Positions 14,361-16,202 of a stretch of 16,202 nucleotides of DNA are shown here, piece after piece. This DNA comes from Flammeovirgaceae bacterium UBA2338. GTDB taxonomy: Bacteria; Bacteroidota; Bacteroidia; Cytophagales; Cyclobacteriaceae. The notes beneath the pieces are model-generated. The model worked only from the letters and a program-made list of their open reading frames with translations, made no database searches and was not told the origin of the DNA. The stretch is taken from contig DDUM01000078.1 in NCBI GenBank assembly GCA_002344795.1, forward strand, positions 1 through 16,202, given 5' to 3'. How positions within the stretch are numbered: the first letter of the stretch is position 1; each line of letters begins with the position of its first letter. The position numbers were made by a program, and so were the translations under genes.

Positions 14361-14918
14361 TTAATTGGACTGCGTTACTTTGGCTGCATAGGCTTCCAGT
14401 TTCCCTATTTCCTGATCAATCATAAATAGTCCAACACCTTCTTCTCCAATCAGGTCAAATAATTCTACCGCTCTGCGCGCAATGGTCTCTTCTTCGCGTT
14501 GCTCGCTTACAAACCATTGTAGAAAGTTAAACGTGGCAAAGTCTTTGGTTTTAAAGCAATGATCCACCAGGTTATTAATTGATTTTGTTACAGCAATTTC
14601 ATGATCCAAGGTCAGGTCGAATACCTCTCGTAAACTTTTAAAAGTATGCTTGATACTGGTCATTTCCGGCTGAAGGGCGTGGCCTCCTGCTGTATTGATG
14701 TACTTAAAAAGTTTTAGCATGTGCATCCTTTCCTCTTCTGAGTGATGATAGAGAAATTGACCGGATGTATCATATCCTTGCGTTTCACACCATGATGCCA
14801 TTGATAAATAATAAGCGGATGCCTGGCCTTCCAAAATAATCTGCTGATTGAGCAATGCTTCCGTCTCTTTGGTGATAGATCGGGTAGGGGTGATCATTGG
14901 TTTTGTTTGATTTTTCAT
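14361..14918 (-). CDS. ftnA: ferritin (FtnA-type, non-heme)
   Basis: This is a 185-residue four-helix ferritin subunit that oxidises Fe(II) and stores it as a mineral in a 24-mer shell. Ferroxidase residues align one to one with E. coli FtnA at a constant offset of 13: E30, E63, H66, E107, Q140 and E143, with Y37 also present. FNFLQWFVSEQREEE (131-145) is nearly identical to the FtnA segment. The first dozen residues are an extra polar N-terminus; M8 is an alternative start. The gene begins six bases after the aconitase stop and has no room for its own promoter there, so the two are very likely co-transcribed. The T-tailed hairpin at 14302-14342 ends the unit. Confidence 0.93.
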   Translation of the reverse strand: MKNQTKPMITPTRSITKETEALLNQQIILEGQASAYYLSMASWCETQGYDTSGQFLYHHSEEERMHMLKLFKYINTAGGHALQPEMTSIKHTFKSLREVFDLTLDHEIAVTKSINNLVDHCFKTKDFATFNFLQWFVSEQREEETIARRAVELFDLIGEEGVGLFMIDQEIGKLEAYAAKVTQSN

Positions 14919-14924
14919 AATTAA

Positions 14925-15287
14925 TTATTTTCTCCTCTTACTCGATTTTTTACTTACTTTCTTAACTACTTTCCGTTTTCCTTTTTTAGCGGACTTCACC
15001 ACTTTTTTAGTTTTTTTAGCCGCTTTACGCGTTACTTTTTTCGCCTTCTTTATCTTTTTTGGTGCAGCTTTTTTCTTTGCAGCTACCTTTTTGACAGTCT
15101 TCTTATTGGCTTTTTTGGGTGTTATCTTTTTCCTGGTGACCCCTTTTTTGGAAACCTTCTTCTTTGCCTTTTTCACTGTCTTTTTTACCTTCTTCTTAGG
15201 AGCCGCTTTTTTAGCAGTTTTCTTCTTTACAGAAACTTTGGTGGTTGCTTTCTTTGCAGTCTTTTTCTTCTTCGGTTTCTCAGGTGA
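14925..15287 (-). other. lysine-rich, histone H1-like C-terminal extension of aconitase
   Basis: This segment encodes 120 residues after the natural aconitase end. By my count 58 are Lys and 5 are Arg (about 52%), and there is a single acidic residue (E3). The rest are mostly Ala, Val, Thr, Ser and a few Pro. The pattern is loosely repetitive, with units such as KKTAKKA, KKVKKTVKKA and KKAKKVTRKA, and it ends SKRRK. This resembles the tails of eukaryotic H1 and bacterial H1-like proteins such as chlamydial HctB. It is expected to be disordered and to bind nucleic acid. The reading frame is continuous with aconitase, with no stop or frameshift at the junction. Confidence 0.88.
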
Positions 15288-16202
15288 TTTAGCAATCAGG
15301 TTCAATGCTGATCCTGCCTTAAACCACCCTATTTGTCCAGCGTTGTAGGTATGGTTCACCTTAATGGTATCCTTACTTCCATCTATATGATTGAGCACCA
15401 ATGTTAACTGCTTGTTAGGGGCAAAGCTTTCCAGGTCAATGATATCGATAGTATCGTCTTCCTGAATTTTATTATAGTCAGCTTCATTGGCAAAAGTGAT
15501 CCCCAGCATACCTTGCTTTTTCAAATTTGTCTCATGAATACGAGCAAAGGATTTCACCAATATCACTCTTACTCCCAAATGGCGCGGTTGCATGGCTGCG
15601 TGCTCACGAGAGGAACCTTCACCATAGTTGTGATCACCTACCACAATGGTAGGAATACCTGCCTTCTTGTACGCACGCTGTGTATCGGGCACTGTACCAT
15701 ATTGGCCAGTCAATTGATTTTTTACATTGTCTGTTTTTTCATTAAAGAAGTTCAACGCACCAGTCAATGTATTGTTGGAGATGTTATCCAAGTGCCCTCT
15801 AAATCTTAGCCAGGGACCCGCCATAGAAATATGATCTGTGGTACATTTTCCTTTTGCCTTGATCAACAACTTCATTCCAGTCAGGTTCTTTCCGTCCCAC
15901 GGTTGGAATGGACTTAGCGCCTGCAAACGTTTTGAGTCATCGGCAATGGACACCTTTACTTTACTTCCGTCTTTGGCGGGAGCCAGATATCCGGGATCCT
16001 TTACATCAAATCCCCGTGGCGGAAATTCCGCGCCATGTGGTTCATCCAACACTACTTGTTCGCCATCCTCATTGGTGAGTTTGTCGGTCAGTGGGTTAAA
16101 TGTTAAATCCCCTGCAATGGCAAATGCGGTTGTGATCTCAGGAGATGCGACAAAAGCATGGGTGTTGGGATTTCCATCGTTGCGTTTTGCAAAGTTTCTA
16201 TT
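14925..16202 (-). CDS. acn: aconitate hydratase, mitochondrial type, with lysine-rich C-terminal tail (5' end off the window)
   Basis: This is the C-terminal 425 residues of an aconitase, which interconverts citrate and isocitrate in the TCA cycle through a [4Fe-4S] cluster. The frame is open to the window edge, beginning NRNFAKRNDGNPNTHAF, so the GTG at 16052 is internal and not a start. The fragment covers the end of the core and the whole swivelling domain. TTDHISMAGPWLRFRGHLDN and GDHNYGEGSSREHAA, with the catalytic serine and arginine, are nearly identical to animal mitochondrial aconitase, as is KSFARIHETNLKKQG. The normal protein ends at about WFKAGSALNL (fragment residue 302). After that come about 120 residues of Lys/Ala/Val/Thr repeats. 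The Fe-S ligand cysteines lie upstream, outside the window. Confidence 0.95.
   Translation of the reverse strand, partial: NRNFAKRNDGNPNTHAFVASPEITTAFAIAGDLTFNPLTDKLTNEDGEQVVLDEPHGAEFPPRGFDVKDPGYLAPAKDGSKVKVSIADDSKRLQALSPFQPWDGKNLTGMKLLIKAKGKCTTDHISMAGPWLRFRGHLDNISNNTLTGALNFFNEKTDNVKNQLTGQYGTVPDTQRAYKKAGIPTIVVGDHNYGEGSSREHAAMQPRHLGVRVILVKSFARIHETNLKKQGMLGITFANEADYNKIQEDDTIDIIDLESFAPNKQLTLVLNHIDGSKDTIKVNHTYNAGQIGWFKAGSALNLIAKSPEKPKKKKTAKKATTKVSVKKKTAKKAAPKKKVKKTVKKAKKKVSKKGVTRKKITPKKANKKTVKKVAAKKKAAPKKIKKAKKVTRKAAKKTKKVVKSAKKGKRKVVKKVSKKSSKRRK

Noticed and set aside
14919..14924. IRE-like stem-loop in front of ferritin
   Set aside because: The gap between aconitase and ferritin is six bases, too short for any such element, and no IRE-type loop was recognised around it.
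15091..15348. Plus-strand reading frame of 85 codons rich in Phe and Leu
   Set aside because: It is the complement of the lysine-rich aconitase tail: AAA/AAG codons read backwards give TTT/CTT. It mimics a membrane protein but is a shadow.
16050..16052. GTG as start of a separate 375-residue protein
   Set aside because: The same frame is open to the window edge and encodes clear aconitase sequence upstream, so this GTG is an internal valine codon.

Overview
The window looks like a chromosomal segment from a Bacteroidota member, most likely Cytophagales-like. Four lines of evidence point there. The genes best matched by recognition are Bacteroidota-type forms: long-form HisG, bifunctional HisB and HisIE, a CtlX-type citrulline hydrolase and a bacterial iodotyrosine-deiodinase-like flavoprotein. 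Starts generally lack a Shine-Dalgarno sequence. Several upstream regions carry exact copies of the Bacteroidota -7 promoter element TAnnTTTG. Base composition is moderately AT-rich and even, with no insertion sequence, tRNA, rRNA, CRISPR array or phage gene seen.

Layout. Positions 1-66 hold the last codons of an unidentified plus-strand gene. Next come riboflavin synthase (ribE, +) and, tail to tail and overlapping it by 18 bases, a PAP2 membrane phosphatase (-). A 52-base divergent promoter region separates the phosphatase from a CtlX-like guanidino/ureido hydrolase (+). It is followed by a dihydrolipoamide-dehydrogenase-fold flavoprotein that lacks both redox-active cysteines, and directly by a small secreted protein of unknown function (+). 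An iodotyrosine-deiodinase-like nitroreductase (-) converges on that pair.

The centre (5404-12524, minus strand) is a complete histidine operon in the order hisG-D-C-B-H-A-F-IE, with genes overlapping by 1-4 bases or separated by at most 12. It is preceded by a leader I read as a classical attenuator: a 25-codon leader peptide with seven histidine codons, five of them consecutive, followed by a strong intrinsic terminator just upstream of hisG. Together the eight genes cover every committed step from PRPP and ATP to histidine.

Divergent from the his leader is a TPR lipoprotein translationally coupled to a CoA-pyrophosphatase-type Nudix hydrolase (+). A long hairpin terminator separates this pair from a minus-strand ferritin gene. 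Ferritin lies 6 bases downstream of a mitochondrial-type aconitase whose N-terminal part is off the window. That aconitase carries a roughly 120-residue, about 50% Lys/Arg, histone-H1-like tail after its normal C-terminus.

The most noteworthy observations are the lysine-rich aconitase tail encoded next to ferritin, the cysteine-less Lpd-like flavoprotein with a C-terminal CxxCxxC, the IYD-type substrate-binding triad in the nitroreductase, and the histidine attenuator.
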